NCBI GenBank assembly: GCA_033065855.1
Contig: JAVXUO010001311.1
Span: 1,240,001 to 1,304,000 of the forward strand
Length of the DNA stretch: 64,000 bases
From: Escallonia rubra
Taxonomy: Eukaryota; Streptophyta; Magnoliopsida; Escalloniales; Escalloniaceae
Direction: 5' to 3'
This document shows positions 25,501 to 36,675 of the stretch, piece by piece. The notes under the pieces are model-generated. The model was given only the letters and a program-made list of their open reading frames with translations, searched no databases and had not been told where the DNA came from. The stretch's first letter is position 1, and each line of letters starts with the position of its first letter. A program made the translations under genes and the position numbers.

Positions 25501-28500
25501 TGTCTTGAGACACACGTTAGATTTGTAAGGGATTCTCCATCCGCTTGTAGGGGTAATAATATTTCTCTACTCCATGTACTAGGACCTAAGCTCTTGGGAG
25601 CTTAAGCCTTGGAACTTTGCCCGAGTAGGATGCTAGAACTCTAGCTCTTGAGAGCTAGGTCTTTCGAATGTCGCCTAAGTAGGCTATTCGGAATCATCTT
25701 TGGGAAGATGAATAATGGGATCTCGGGATCCATTAAAGGATGTGCCCCACGTTAGCCTCTCTAGAGAGAGGACACAGAGCTGTGCATGCAAGTTGTTGCA
25801 TGTGCTAAGTGTTTGAATGTCCCCTTGAGGGGTCACCTCTCCTGTGGAGGGTGTTTATTTTGTGCAAGTGTGTGTTCTTTAGCTTGAGCTGACCACATCA
25901 TGCTTGCGTTTTACTTTGACGCGAACCCTTATCGTCAGCTAAGGGCTGGCAAAGAAGCCTCGCACTCACGCTCGGCCAGGTTTCGAATTAACAAAACAGG
26001 GTAGGGCGACGAACTCCCACGTGGTTTTGCCGTTTCTCGGGCTAGAACTAAAGCTAGACCGTGTCAGATAACACTTGTGTGCTATCCTATCACCCTTGAG
26101 GGTGACCGCCCTAGAGGGCTAGTGGAACGTAGAGTTCTGATAAGTGCCCTTGAGGGGGAATGGAGCATGGAGCTCATGTAGATACCCTCGGAGGGTTGAC
26201 GGAACTTAGAGTTCTCATCATATGTGCCCTTGGGGGCGGATGGAGCGCAAAGTGCTCTGATTTACCAGTTGCATTGGTAGCATGCGCTGGTGTGAATGTT
26301 TGGCCTTTGACAGTCAGTCACTGTATGACCGGATATATAATGTCGAGACGACAGGATACTGCCGCAAAAACCCTAGGCGTGACCTTTAAGTCGCCGGGTG
26401 CTGTGAATTTGTTCCTTGCTTGTGAAGTGGTTTTGCGTCATTGTTGATGCTTACGAGCGCAGTATAAACCCTTATTGGGTCTGCTCCACTTTCTCTTTGA
26501 CCGAACTTGAGGTGGCGCAATAGAGAGGTGGTTGCGTGGTGGCGCGCTGGCGGCGCTACTTGTCTTTGCGGATTTGGTTGTTGTTTCCGATGTGTGGCTG
26601 ATCCGGCAGCTTAGCGGCGGTGATGGTTGTGTGACTGGTGGCATCGGTTACTTCGCAGTGTTCTTCTTCCTACTTTGATTTTTTTCTTTTGTCACCGGCG
26701 GTGTGGTCTGATTAGGACGGTGCGTGTCGCCGGAGTTGCAGTTGGCGATAGTGGTTGCTTGTTAGCGGCCGACCTGAAGTAAACTCGCGGCGATCGTTGG
26801 TCTCCTCTGGGTATGAAGCGACGATGTTTTTTCCATGGCCGCGGTGGTGCAGATCTGGAAGCTGGTAATGGTGAGACAGTGACGCAATGACGGCGATGGT
26901 GGTGATGACGCTAATAGCGCTGCCGATAGTCACGGTGGTGACTGGAGTGTTTGACCGGTGACGAGTTGTTGCCGCTGACCGTGGTGGACGGCACGATTGG
27001 GAGTGGCAACCAATCTCTTGGGGCTGTGGCAGCATAAATCTTGACTGGAGGGCGGTGCAATGGTGCTCGCAATTTGTTACCAACGGTGGTCGTATGGCGT
27101 TGCCTAGCGCCGACGCCGATGCAATTTTTTTTTATTTTTTGCTGAGATGTTGTTTGCTCCTGCAACTGGACTGCGGTGGCCGGTGGCTTATGGTGCCCAT
27201 CGCGATCTTCCAGCAACTTTGCGTCGCCGATGGCTCCGGTGACGTGTGCGTGGCCGGCTGTGAATTTGTTTGTTCCTTGCTTATCAGCGCAGTAAAAGCC
27301 CTTGCAAGAAATAAAAGTACGTGACTGAAAAAATAACCTCTGAAGCAATAAAGCATATAAAAATGCAAATATATTTTTAACACAGAATTAAAGGCGGTGT
27401 TCAAACACCACAGCCCCAGTAGGGGTTTGCTGGTTGAGTGACTAATGTGCTGCACTGCGTGTCACAAGCGAGCTTTTAAAAGTCATAGCAGTTGGTAAGA
27501 CCCTACATGCGACGTGCTTGCGTGAACTGCTGCAATTGCATAATGCTAAACCATAAATTACATAGGTCTAGGTTAAAGAAGCGCACAAGAAACAACCTTT
27601 AATGAGGCTTGTTAGTGCCTAAAAGCGTAGTCATTTAATTCTTTTTAGCGACAAATATGCAATGAAATATACACCATTTTTTATGATTGTGCAGCATATG
27701 TTAAATAAATGAGACCCTGCGGGTCTAAAATGCAAAAATGCATTTCTATGAGGTAGAAACTGTTATGCTTTTACTAGATGTGGCATATGTAAAATACAAA
27801 AGACCCTGTGGGTCAAAAATTTAAATATGCATAATTATGGGGTAGTGCAGAATCTCAAAAAGATGGATTGCACCTGATTAATTGGTCTGCCTCTTCCTTT
27901 TTTTTGACAGAAGGGCAGATCTGGCCTTTGCAACAACGGCGATCGCACCGGTGGGCGCGATGGTGCAAGCCCATCGTGGTGGTGATGGCGCTACCTTGCT
28001 GGTGGTCACGGTGGCCCGCATCTCGAAGGAGGAGGCCGGTGACGTAGCTCGGTGAAGGATGCCGCAATCGGTGGCGACGGCACTGTTGGCGCGAGGATTG
28101 AGGTCCCTGGCGGCGGCCGGTGATCAGACCTCCTGATGCTGGCGGCGGCAATTGAACATGTCCCATTTGTGGCTGTGAAGGCGATGCGGTATGGACTGAT
28201 GGGTAGCGCCTGTTTGAGAAAGGCGACGACGGCATGGCGGTGGTGCCTTTTGCAACGCTAAGGTTGCAAGGCCAAGGCACACCGGTGATTAGTCGGAGTT
28301 TTGACCCGTGGTGACGGGTTCGCTGGCATCGCGATGGTGCATATCACGATAACAGTGATCCGGAGGCGGCGTTGTGACTTCTTCTTTTGCCGTTTGCTTT
28401 GTATTCGGGTTGATGCAGTTGCCACCGATGGTGGTGCTCTGGTGGTTGATGTTGGGTAGGTGGCATAGTTGTAAGGCCGTAATCGTGAGGCGACGGTGGC

Positions 28501-31500
28501 GCCGATTGGAGCCATTGATCGTGGTGGTGACCCTTCGCCGGAGCTTGCGATAGTGGCGATGGAGTCGACCGCTAGTCACGGTGGTGGCGATGCTTGCCGT
28601 CGTCTCAACGGGCAGGATCTTGACGGAGTGATTCCTCTCAGCCTCGGTACGAAGGAACCGATTGTTGCTGCCGCTATTCATGGTGGCGATAGGGCTGATG
28701 GCGTCGCGGTGGTGCGCGTCTCGATGGCGAAGATCTGGAGGTGACGTCCAAATTTTACGGCGGCGCTGCAGTGAGGGCGACCTCCCATGGCTGTGGTGAT
28801 GCAGATCTGGAGCAAGGATGGCATTGACTGGACCGACAGGACTCATGGCGCCGCGTTTGACCGGCGGATTGTTGCCTGTGACGGCAAGCGAGCTCCTGTC
28901 TGGACGGATGGTGGCGGCTGGAGCAGTTAGCACCATGCCGGTGGCCGATGGAGTCGGCGCCGCTGCAGAGGCCAGCGAAACAGATCTCGGAGGAAGGCGC
29001 CGGTGTGTACGGGATGGGCTTGATTTTGGCTGGTGTGGCAGTCGCCTGGAGGCGTCGCCACTGCTGATCATGGTGAAAGGCCCAGTGAGGCCGCGACGGT
29101 GCGGCACCGATGCACAGCGGCGGCGATCTCTCTTCCCTTTTTTGTTTTTTGTTTTGTTTTTAGGTGGTTGTTGTATCTGCTCTGGCAACTTCACGCCGGC
29201 TATTTGTGACGTCGGAGGTCGAAGTGGTTGTCCGGTGAGAATCTTGATTGAGGTGGTTGCGCCGGTAGTTGTAGCGATGTTTGTGCAACCGATGACGGTG
29301 GTCGGCGTAGTAGCGCCGTTGCTATTGATTTGGTGGAGCAGATTGCTTGGACGGTGGCGACCGTGCGACGGCGTGGCGTTTGACCGGCGTGGCCGCGATG
29401 GCGCCGCTAGTTGGAAGGCCGCTAGATCAGGCTATGCCCGTCGTACAGTTTGTCTCGGAGGAACTCCGACAAGTGGGACTTGTCGCCACCGTCGGCGGCT
29501 GTGCTAGCGCCGTAGCATTCAGATCTGACAAGTTTCGCCATGGGCGGCGATGATAAGCTTCGTCTCCTGCCGTGACGGCAAAGGTGGCCACCGAACAGGG
29601 TGGACAGAGGCGGCGCTCCCCCAATTGCTTTCGGCTACGGTGGGCCGTTTGTATAAAAAAAAAATTCTTCTTTGTTGATACGGCAGCCCCACTGTGGTGG
29701 CACGGCCGATCATGGCCGCCATGACTGATTGAATATAATTTTGGTTGTGACGATGCTACCTGACCGCTGCCGGACGTTGGTGACGGTGCTGCCGATCGCT
29801 GTTCCGGCCGGACGGTAGAAACTCTTGGCAAATAATTTGAAAATTCTAAACTTTCAAGAAAAATTATGGACGATAATTTACTGAGACGGCGGCGGTGATG
29901 TCGGTGGTTCCGACACGTTGTCGCCGGCAATTTGGGATACAACTGTTGAATTTTATTGAGGTCAAACGGTTAGGCTGACGGGTCCCACGGATGGCGCCAA
30001 AATGTTGCTGCTTAAAATATGTCCCGCGTACGTTGCGGAACCCGAGCCTGGACCGATGACCTGCAAGACAGAAAACGAGTGACCGCCGGGTGGGGTTCCC
30101 GGCGGAGAACTCTCTGATGCTTAAGTCAGAGCGCAGCTACATGATAATGACTCTGAAAAAGCATGAATGTGTGTAGTTGTGAGTCGTCCCTTTTACCTGG
30201 GGGGTAGACCCCTTTATATAATGGTAGGAAGAAGAGCCATAATAGGACTTGAATGTGAACAAATCCAATTAGGATTGTATTAGGATTCTAGAGAATCACG
30301 TGTCTATCTCTGATGATAGAGTCTTGATAAGATAATCCCCAGTGTCCTAGTATGACTGAGAGTGCCGGTATTCCCCAATTATTGGGAGTATATATGAGAT
30401 ATATCAGATGTAATTACTGTCATCATGCAATGTTTTTTATTTAATAGAGCCTCTCAAAACCGTTGATAACAGCCAAAGTGCAGTTAATTAAACGCAGTCA
30501 TCAAGGCAAAAGAAACTCTAGAGTTCTTGAAGAGAAAAGAAAAACCTTTTGGCTTGTTTATGAGTATCAAATGACTTGATCAAGTTCAAGAGGAAATGAG
30601 TAATCCCTTGATCAGTTTGATCATAGAATAACTTGTAAAGAAGGATGCGAGCTGTTTGCGGCTCCCTGGAATCTTCTGGTGACCGCTTAAGCACCAAATC
30701 TAACATACGGATCTGCACAACAAAGCAGTCTTATTCAAAAAAAATAAAAATTCCATGACAAATGCTAATTCGTAAAACCTAAAATGCTTTAGTGTGTGAC
30801 ATTACAACTTCAAGCAGAATATGTCACATTCATTAGGTCAATCTAGTATCTTCTCATGTATAAGCTTTATAATGTGCATGCATAAAGAATTCCAAGTGTT
30901 CCAACCAAATGTATGCAAGATTGAGATAGCATAAATCACCATAATTTTCATGAGAGATCCTGCTGCAGACAGAAACTTGTGGTCTTTTGTCTCCTTCAAG
31001 CCATCAAATGCATCACGCCACTTCATAATGACTAGTAGAAACATTGACTCGTTCATTGATGCGGCAATTGGTCCACATATACTTCCCTTAAAGAATGTTC
31101 TATCAACAAGATGGTTTGGAGAAGCTTCAGATGTGTTGTCTTTAATATTCGTCTGTCAAAGCATTTCAATAGCGTTGAGCAAAATTGATCAATCAAGACC
31201 ATGGAACAACTATACATATGACATATGAGCACCAATAAAACCAATCAAATCAGCTTATGGATAAACATGGTAGGTGCAGGTTTTTAGTTATTTTTACTCA
31301 AAATTTTATCAGTCTACTTAGCACTTTGCATAACAAGAGAGAAGACATGGAAGGTGCAATATAATTTGAATAGCATGGCAGAAATCTGTCCTTGTTAAAT
31401 TGCATCAAATATATATGCCCCTTAACCATTTATATCTCGAAAACGCAAAGGTACATATCTACTCCTTATCAAAATTATTAAATACCAAGTAATATACTAT

Positions 31501-34500
31501 TAGCATGAATTGGCCAATAAGATATAGGCCCTCACGTTGTTCGCCACAAATTAAAGCCATCCTCATCTATCCTTCCCCTGTCACTTGTCATGGAGAATCT
31601 CTAAGTTATAACAAACTGCAAATGGCTAGCTTTTTACTTTGCACGTGGACAACTTATCATTTAAAACTTTCTGAGTTTGACCTATGATTTGATTATTCCG
31701 CTACATTACTATAGCTTTTCCCATATGTCATAGATCCAGCAGTACACAGCATTACTTGCAAGAAGCAGAATTTCCTAGCCTTAAGAGGTATTTGGTAATC
31801 TCAACATTCGCAACAGCACTTCTTCGTCCACCTCACATATACCACAATAAGTTTGTGTGCTAATGTCCACTTTAACCTCATAATAAAACAAGATTCCCAT
31901 ATGACCATCTTCGACATGATAATGACTAGGTAATATGATTGTAGGTGAGGTAGGATGACTTTCCATGTTGTACAAACGCATCAAAGGGTAATTAATCAAT
32001 TTCCTCTGCCCAAATCTCCTGAGATAATTAACTACCTACACCATTATATGGCATATACCCCACTTTCATAAAGAATTATCGAGTTAAAAAAATTCCTTTC
32101 TTATCTGATCTAATGCTTTTTTTCTTAAACTTGTCTCATGTATGTAAAAACCCGCCACTGTACTGATTATCCTATTCATTAATATCAGCGCTCATTAACT
32201 CTGTGTTTAACGGAGTCACAAATCTAGGGCAGCCAATAGCAGGCATTCCTACCCACCACACTAGTTCTATATCCTTAAGCAACATGTAGGAATAGATAAC
32301 ATGCAAATAAGAGGCAGAAAATGGAGACAAGGTTTCCTTATATAATTGCTCACCTCCAATATGACGGACTTGCGATACTGAAATGCTGTGACAAATCGAG
32401 CAACCTGAAAGAAAACAACAACATCGTTCTTCTGAATTGCATGATGTTCTTTTTCAATATCCTCACGAATTGACTGCATCAAAACTGATAAGCATTAAGA
32501 CCCAATGAGAATATGCAGTTAAATGAGAGAAAATATAGTTAAGCAATATCTTTCAATTCAATTACTAAAAAAGTACCATTATAAGCCCCTGACAGAAACT
32601 GGTTAATGAAATCATGGAGCAACCGCAAAATATTTTCCTTTGTCGATGGTACTGTTCCATCATCCCAGACCGCTCTTTTTAATGGACCTCGATGAGTTTT
32701 ATGAGCCTTCAGCAGGGCATCACGAGAAGCCGAACAAGGATTTCCCTTGCATAATGCTTTAGATCCATCCTGTTAAATAACAACGATAAGTCAGAGGCGT
32801 AGAGTAAACCCCTCATGCATCCGCAACGGCAGCAAAATCATACCATGGTAACCCGAGTAAAAGTTCCGCTAAACTGTGAATAACAAGCCTTATTCCGAAG
32901 TCTGATAAGCTTCTTCTTTTCCGCTTCCTCTTCCATGATAGACCTCAGACTGTTCACAGTAGCTTCAGCATCTCCGTCCACCTGATGGACACAAATAAAA
33001 TGTCAAGAATACAAAAAAGGAAGTTGTCAACAAGGAGAAAAATCAAATATAAAAAGAAACTAGCATGAGCAAAACATATTACGAACTAGTTCCATTTCTT
33101 GCATGTGAACGGCAACTCGACAAAACATAACCCAAAACCAGAGGACAGACTATTCTGTACTGGCTTGTAGAAGTTTAGATAAAAGTCGCTGAATCAAAGC
33201 TTTTATCAACAAGGAGAAGGGCTCTGTGATGCTTTATCCAACTTGCTGAATTACTTCAAATATATGTATATTAAGGTCCATGTACTTTCAGCTCTTTTCT
33301 TACGAGTTATCCTTTACCACTTACTGTTGTATCGTCAGCGAGCATGCCACATCTCCCCTTAGTACTATGTTTAACGAAAAGGATAATCACGGGAATAAGA
33401 GGAACAAACCTTTGAGCCCTTCATACATGCTTTTGCAATCAACTCTGCATCTTGACCCATAAATATGTAGTAAAAAGTTTCTAATAAAAGCAAGTTGTCA
33501 TGACGGAAGTAGCCACGAGAACCACCAACGTGCTGTGTTAAAACTAAGATCAAGTCCATTACATTCTCCTGGAACAACAGTTCTAAGAACCTATCTCTCA
33601 GATACAAAAACTGCAAGGCCGACCCCCCAACTTTCTGCTGCACTGAGATGTTTTGAACAGCTAGAATGTTGCGAAACAATGTAAGCACCAGCTGGACCAA
33701 TTTCCAGTCATCCTCTGTAAATGCTTCCCTGGTTGGCAAAACACTTAGCATGGATAAGTTGCACACCAGAGGTGACAAAGATATTACCTAATAAAATGTT
33801 ACAACGATTCAGAGGTCCATAACACAAGAAGCGAATAACAAGTGTCAATTTGATATAAATAAACCGTACAAATAGGCATGTGTCTCATCAGCTATTTACT
33901 TTGCCTATCATACACTTGGTAGTCAGGTCTTTAGACTAATACGCCTCTGGACCACCAGAGTAAACACAAGTTCATCTTCAATTTGAAATATGCACCTAAT
34001 TTACTGCTGCAAGTATCTTTCCTTTTATGCGAGTTTCATAAGAAAAGGGGATATATATGCATGAATGGTAGGTCCAAAAATAGGCCAGTGCAAACAAACT
34101 TAATTCTTTTTCATATAGGGGAAAACAAACTGAAAAGGACAAGTGCATACAAAATTGTAAGTTGTTGGCCGGTTTTTAACTTAACCATTCAAGTCATTTT
34201 AAACTTGTCTATATCATACAAAAACACAATTACAAGCAATCAACTTACTGTTCCAGATTCTCTAGTGGGCTCTCCAGAAGGGAGACGATCACCGTCACGG
34301 TGTCACTGCAGGTAATTGCAGACTTCAATCCCCAAAGATACTCCACTTGCTGCGGTATATCATTCGACATGGGCTCAACAGGCATGGTGAGAAAAACCAA
34401 AACTTTCACTGCAATTACAACAAAAAATAGTCAATTGGAACGAACTTATCAACTCCTCCTCTACGAGTTCTTTAACAATACACGCAACAGAGAAAACAAG

Positions 34501-34878
34501 CAATTGCCTGAATTTAACACGAGGTCATGGTCCCCTTGGCAGTGCTCGATAATCGGTATCAAATCCTTGCCCACAGTATTCCATTTGCACACTTGCTTGA
34601 ACACTTCTCGTGTCTGCGGATCATCGCGCCTTAGAAACCTCAATAAATCCTTCAAGTTATCTGCGATAGAATCAGACAAATGAAGAAATCATTTGATAGA
34701 TTGCAAAAGTGCCCCGCACGTCATCTAGTTTCTTTTATCAATAATTCACTTTCTTACCAACCAAACAGAACTCAGAATTACCTAGGCAGTATTCGCCAGG
34801 CGTGTAGCCGATCATATTGCCGTCGTCGTCCTCTTCGACGATTCCGAGGCCAGCGCATATGGTGGATAGACCTTCCAT
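17241..34878 (-). CDS. TIM: TIMELESS homologue (replication fork protection), 18 exons, 1190 residues
   Basis: Coding exons on the minus strand: 34878-34782, 34660-34508, 34408-34249, 33728-33410, 32981-32844, 32769-32577, 32484-32354, 31152-30940, 30712-30546, 23884-23806, 22333-21797, 21700-21330, 20984-20880, 20681-20463, 20258-20190, 20032-19805, 18514-18398, 17517-17241. All phases join to one frame of 3573 bases ending in TGA. The start MEGLSTICAGLGIVEE, then LKDLLRFLRRDD, FTEDDWKLVQLVLTLFRN and MVEELLFW-like FVEVLFWKTRKE are TIMELESS signatures. The protein stabilises stalled replication forks with TIPIN and aids cohesion. Order: N-terminal TIMELESS domain (about 1-500), Lys-rich patch (551-565), acidic linker (to about 680), C-terminal domain (about 680-850), two Myb-like repeats (about 880-930, 978-1030), acidic tail. 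Exon 2 uses a GC donor. The largest intron (30545-23885) contains a LARD. Length fits plant homologues. Confidence 0.93.
17702..18258. mobile_element. MITE in a TIMELESS intron (AAGGCGCGCC-type ends)
   Basis: The ends are AAGGCATAGGCGCACACAAGG on the left and GCCTAGGCGCGCCTT on the right, imperfect inverted repeats rich in AGGCGCGCCT and CCTAGGCAC words. Flanks AGTTACTA (17694-17701) and AATTACTA (18259-18266) match at 7 of 8 bases, suggesting a hAT-type 8-base duplication. There is no coding capacity. It sits between exons 17 and 18 of TIMELESS. Confidence 0.6.
18834..19162 (+). mobile_element. Short retroposon with poly(A), in a TIMELESS intron
   Basis: A segment ending in a run of A (19152-19161) is bounded by ATAGTAAC at 18826-18833 and again at 19163-19170, a perfect 8-base direct repeat. 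It carries a single open frame of 102 codons that is not recognised. A 5'-truncated LINE tail or a SINE would both fit; a GGATTCGACCC word resembles a pol III B box, but no A box was identified. It lies antisense to TIMELESS. Confidence 0.55.
22488..22530. repeat. (AT)n microsatellite
   Basis: About 21 AT units in the intron between exons 10 and 11 of TIMELESS. Confidence 0.95.
23545..23625. repeat. Possible SINE fragment
   Basis: The segment with GGCTCTGGGGAGGGTTAGAT followed by CAGCCTCCCCC and TGGCCAGGTTGTTTC resembles the body of a tRNA-derived plant SINE. It has no clear ends or target duplication and is given as a weak call. Confidence 0.3.
25043..25447 (-). repeat. LARD 3' LTR
   Basis: Begins TGTTGCTGCTTAAAATATG and ends GAGATATATCA as read on the plus strand. 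A TATATAAAGGGG box lies on the minus strand near 25250-25262, the expected U3/R region. Confidence 0.93.
25448..25463 (-). promoter_or_regulatory. LARD polypurine tract
   Basis: Minus-strand GGAAGTGGGGGGCTTA abuts the 3' LTR, the position from which plus-strand DNA synthesis is primed. Confidence 0.75.
25458..26257. other. Array of short inverted repeats (hairpins) in the LARD 3' interior
   Basis: At least sixteen short hairpins follow one another. Examples (stem-loop-stem): GTGTC-TTGA-GACAC 25500-25513; TAAGCTC-TTGG-GAGCTTA 25587-25604; CTAGCTC-TTGA-GAGCTAG 25641-25658; TCATCTT-TGGG-AAGATGA 25694-25711; GGATC-TCGG-GATCC 25718-25731; CCTCTC-TAGA-GAGAGG 25756-25771; CATGCAA-GTTG-TTGCATG 25785-25802; CCCC-TTGA-GGGG 25821-25832; TCACCC-TTGA-GGGTGA 26090-26105; GCCC-TAGA-GGGC 26108-26119; GCCC-TTGG-GGGC near 26227. 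Loops are mostly four bases, stems 4-7. Similar ones recur at about 27395-27425 and 27714-27800. The function is unknown; see findings. Confidence 0.8.
26440..29940. other. GC-rich non-coding interior of the LARD
   Basis: A long stretch built from GGTGGCGATGG / CCGGTGGC-like words gives chance open frames on both strands (the longest about 300 codons, minus strand, 28289-29194) with Arg/His/Pro-rich low-complexity products. None shows a known domain. A word group with TTTGTTCCTTGCTT and AGCGCAGTA occurs twice (about 26410-26470 and 27265-27300), so part of the interior is internally duplicated. Confidence 0.7.
29985..30002 (-). promoter_or_regulatory. LARD primer-binding site candidate
   Basis: On the minus strand TTTTGGCGCCATCCGTGG directly follows the 5' LTR. 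TGGCGCC at this position is seen in many plant Ty3-type elements. The tRNA species was not assigned. Confidence 0.7.
30003..30406 (-). repeat. LARD 5' LTR
   Basis: Matches the other LTR over its length with one C/T substitution (CTCTC[C/T]GATGC) and one missing T (TTGTG[T]AGTCG), as read by eye. Confidence 0.93.
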
Positions 34879-35100
34879 GGTTGTGTCTAGAGTATACTGA
34901 GACCTTGGGATTCTGAAAATTGGGCCTTATGATTGAAATTGAGAAATGTGAGATCGATAAGTATATGGCTAAATTTGAGTATAGGTCAAAGTAGAGCAAG
35001 AGATGGAGATCTGATCTAGTCGTCCAGCAATTTGCCTGCAATCTAGTCTAGGTTTGTGGCGCCAGTTTCTAGACGAATTTTCCCGCGCTTTGGAAGGGTT
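34879..35100 (-). promoter_or_regulatory. TIMELESS upstream region with an E2F-type site
   Basis: TTTCCCGC (35079-35086, within TTTTCCCGCGC) matches the E2F consensus TTTSSCGC about 200 bases upstream of the TIMELESS ATG. A replication-fork gene would be expected to be driven in S phase by E2F. No clear TATA box was placed. Confidence 0.55.
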
Positions 35101-35159
35101 ATAATGGGAACGTGAAGAATTTGATTGGCTTATTTGTAAAACTGCCCTCAAGCTATGGA

Positions 35160-36599
35160 AAGTAGCAAAAGTTCCCCTCCGACTTGCATTAATAACAACA
35201 TTTCTCCTCGAACTTCAATTTGTTAGATAGGTGGGCATTCTCGAATGCATGGCCGAATGAGAGCGCCTTGAAATAATTCGCGTGTTGAATTGGGATGATA
35301 TAAATTTCAGATAGGCGCGGTTCATTCTCGATGAAGGCAACGGCTCTGCCAGAAAACTCTGCAAAAGAATAAGTTCTTCATGCAAGCCAAAAAAAAAATG
35401 CGACGAAACTACTCACCAATAAACTACATGGGAGAAAACATTATACAAAGATTCTCATTCTAGGTTAGAAATGGTTTGACTTTCAGTTAACTTTATATGT
35501 TAAGTTAATTATGTAATTTGTTAAATTGCTTAGCAACCGAGCTTTGTAGAACGCTTTTATTAGTGAAACGTGTTTCCACCATCAGTATTTCATATATATA
35601 TATATATATATGAAAACCGAAACTGAGATAAAGTTGTCACATTACTACTTATGTGGACACTCTCTCAGTTACCAACGTGAATTTATTTTTTTTGTAACTT
35701 TTTTAATTCTAATCTTGAATGTTTTCTCTCTCTCTCTACAGACAATCTACAGTATAGCAACCTAAATTTTAGTTGTTATTATCTTCATACCTAAAATATC
35801 TAATTTTATTGAGGAAAAGATTTAAACCTAAGTAATTATCTTTTTAAGTGATTTTTTGTATAATATTCCTTTATATGTTTACTTATATATTTGTTTCCTT
35901 TTTTTAGAATTTTGTTATGGCAATCTAACTTCAAAATGGATTTCAAAAATTTTAAACCCAATGATTTTATATAAAATTCCAAAATTATCTCTCATAATAA
36001 AATACTAAGTTGACCTTTTCCTCCTGAAAATGACCTCTTATAAATTCTAAATTTATAAAATAGATTTTAAAAATTTTTAAACCTACTAATCCTACTTAAG
36101 TTTCAAAAATATCTCTCACAAAATGATAATAAGTTGACCATAGTCTCCCTTGAGATAATCTCATTTTATGAAACTTAAAATTTGACAATTATCTCTATTG
36201 TTAGTCTTTCTCTCTATCACAAATCACTTATCTCTTTTATTGCTTTATTTCCTTTTTTTTATTTCATCTGGCCGTCATATTTTGTTCTCTTGGAGTATCA
36301 ACGCTCATTTTGTGACTCAAATGACCCCCTCTACGTTTCTATTCCTCTATTGTGCCGATATTTTTTGTCGATAGATTTGTTTGCGATGTTCATAGTTCTT
36401 CAATTAAATTGTCACTTTCTCATTGTTATATTTTGTTGAATTGTACTGTATATAATAAGATTGGAGATTTTTTACCATTATTTTATCATTTTCAATTAAT
36501 TTTTCCATTAAGTTTTAATGTTAGATGTTTATTTTAGGTGACCATTATATTGATTCTATCACTTTTTGTTCCATTATTTGTCAAAAACTTTAGTATCAT
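35160..36599. other. AT-rich intergenic DNA, probably Helitron body
   Basis: No gene. A short (AT)n lies at about 35593-35612. Much of the stretch is low-complexity A/T DNA leading to the Helitron 3' end at 36675; the Helitron 5' end was not located. Confidence 0.45.
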
Positions 36600-36675
36600 G
36601 CTTTTATTATTTTATTATTTACGCAATATATTAACTATAGTTGCTCCCGTGTGCAATGCACGGGATCAAAACTAG
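36600..36675 (+). mobile_element. Helitron 3' terminus
   Basis: CCCGTGTGCAATGCACGGG (36646-36664) can form a hairpin, followed 11 bases later by CTAG and then T (36672-36676). A GC hairpin shortly before a terminal CTRR, with host T after it, is the Helitron 3' signature. Only the terminus is annotated because the TC 5' start could not be found with confidence. Confidence 0.75.

Larger units (their letters stand above)
25043..30406 (-). mobile_element. LARD-type LTR retrotransposon without gag-pol, in a TIMELESS intron
   Basis: Two near-identical LTRs of about 405 bases (25043-25447 and 30003-30406; TG...CA ends) bound a 4555-base interior. The target duplication GATGT is perfect (25038-25042 and 30407-30411). 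On the minus strand the 5' LTR is followed by TTTTGGCGCCATCCG (primer site) and the 3' LTR is preceded by GGAAGTGGGGGGCTTA (polypurine tract), so the element reads minus, like TIMELESS. No reverse transcriptase, integrase, protease or gag motif is seen in any frame. It must therefore use enzymes of an autonomous partner (large retrotransposon derivative). The LTRs differ by one substitution and one 1-base indel, so the insertion is very young. Confidence 0.93.

Noticed and set aside
26160..27500. Several short open frames in the LARD
   Set aside because: No domain, no conserved start context, and they overlap the GC-rich repeats; treated as chance.
28289..29194. Long minus-strand open frame of about 300 codons in the LARD interior
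   Set aside because: Product is low-complexity Arg/His/Pro/Thr without Gag, protease, RT or integrase motifs, and overlapping frames on both strands are equally open because of GC-rich trinucleotide-like words. Not annotated as a gene.
23885..30545. Two separate genes either side of the LARD
   Set aside because: Exon 9 ends in phase 2 and exon 10 restores the frame and the TIMELESS sequence order, so the element lies in one intron.
33729..33787. Earlier start for TIMELESS exon 4 (TTATTAG acceptor at 33788)
   Set aside because: Joining there shifts the frame; the acceptor at 33729-33730 (CCAG) restores it and gives the conserved FTEDDWKLVQ block directly.
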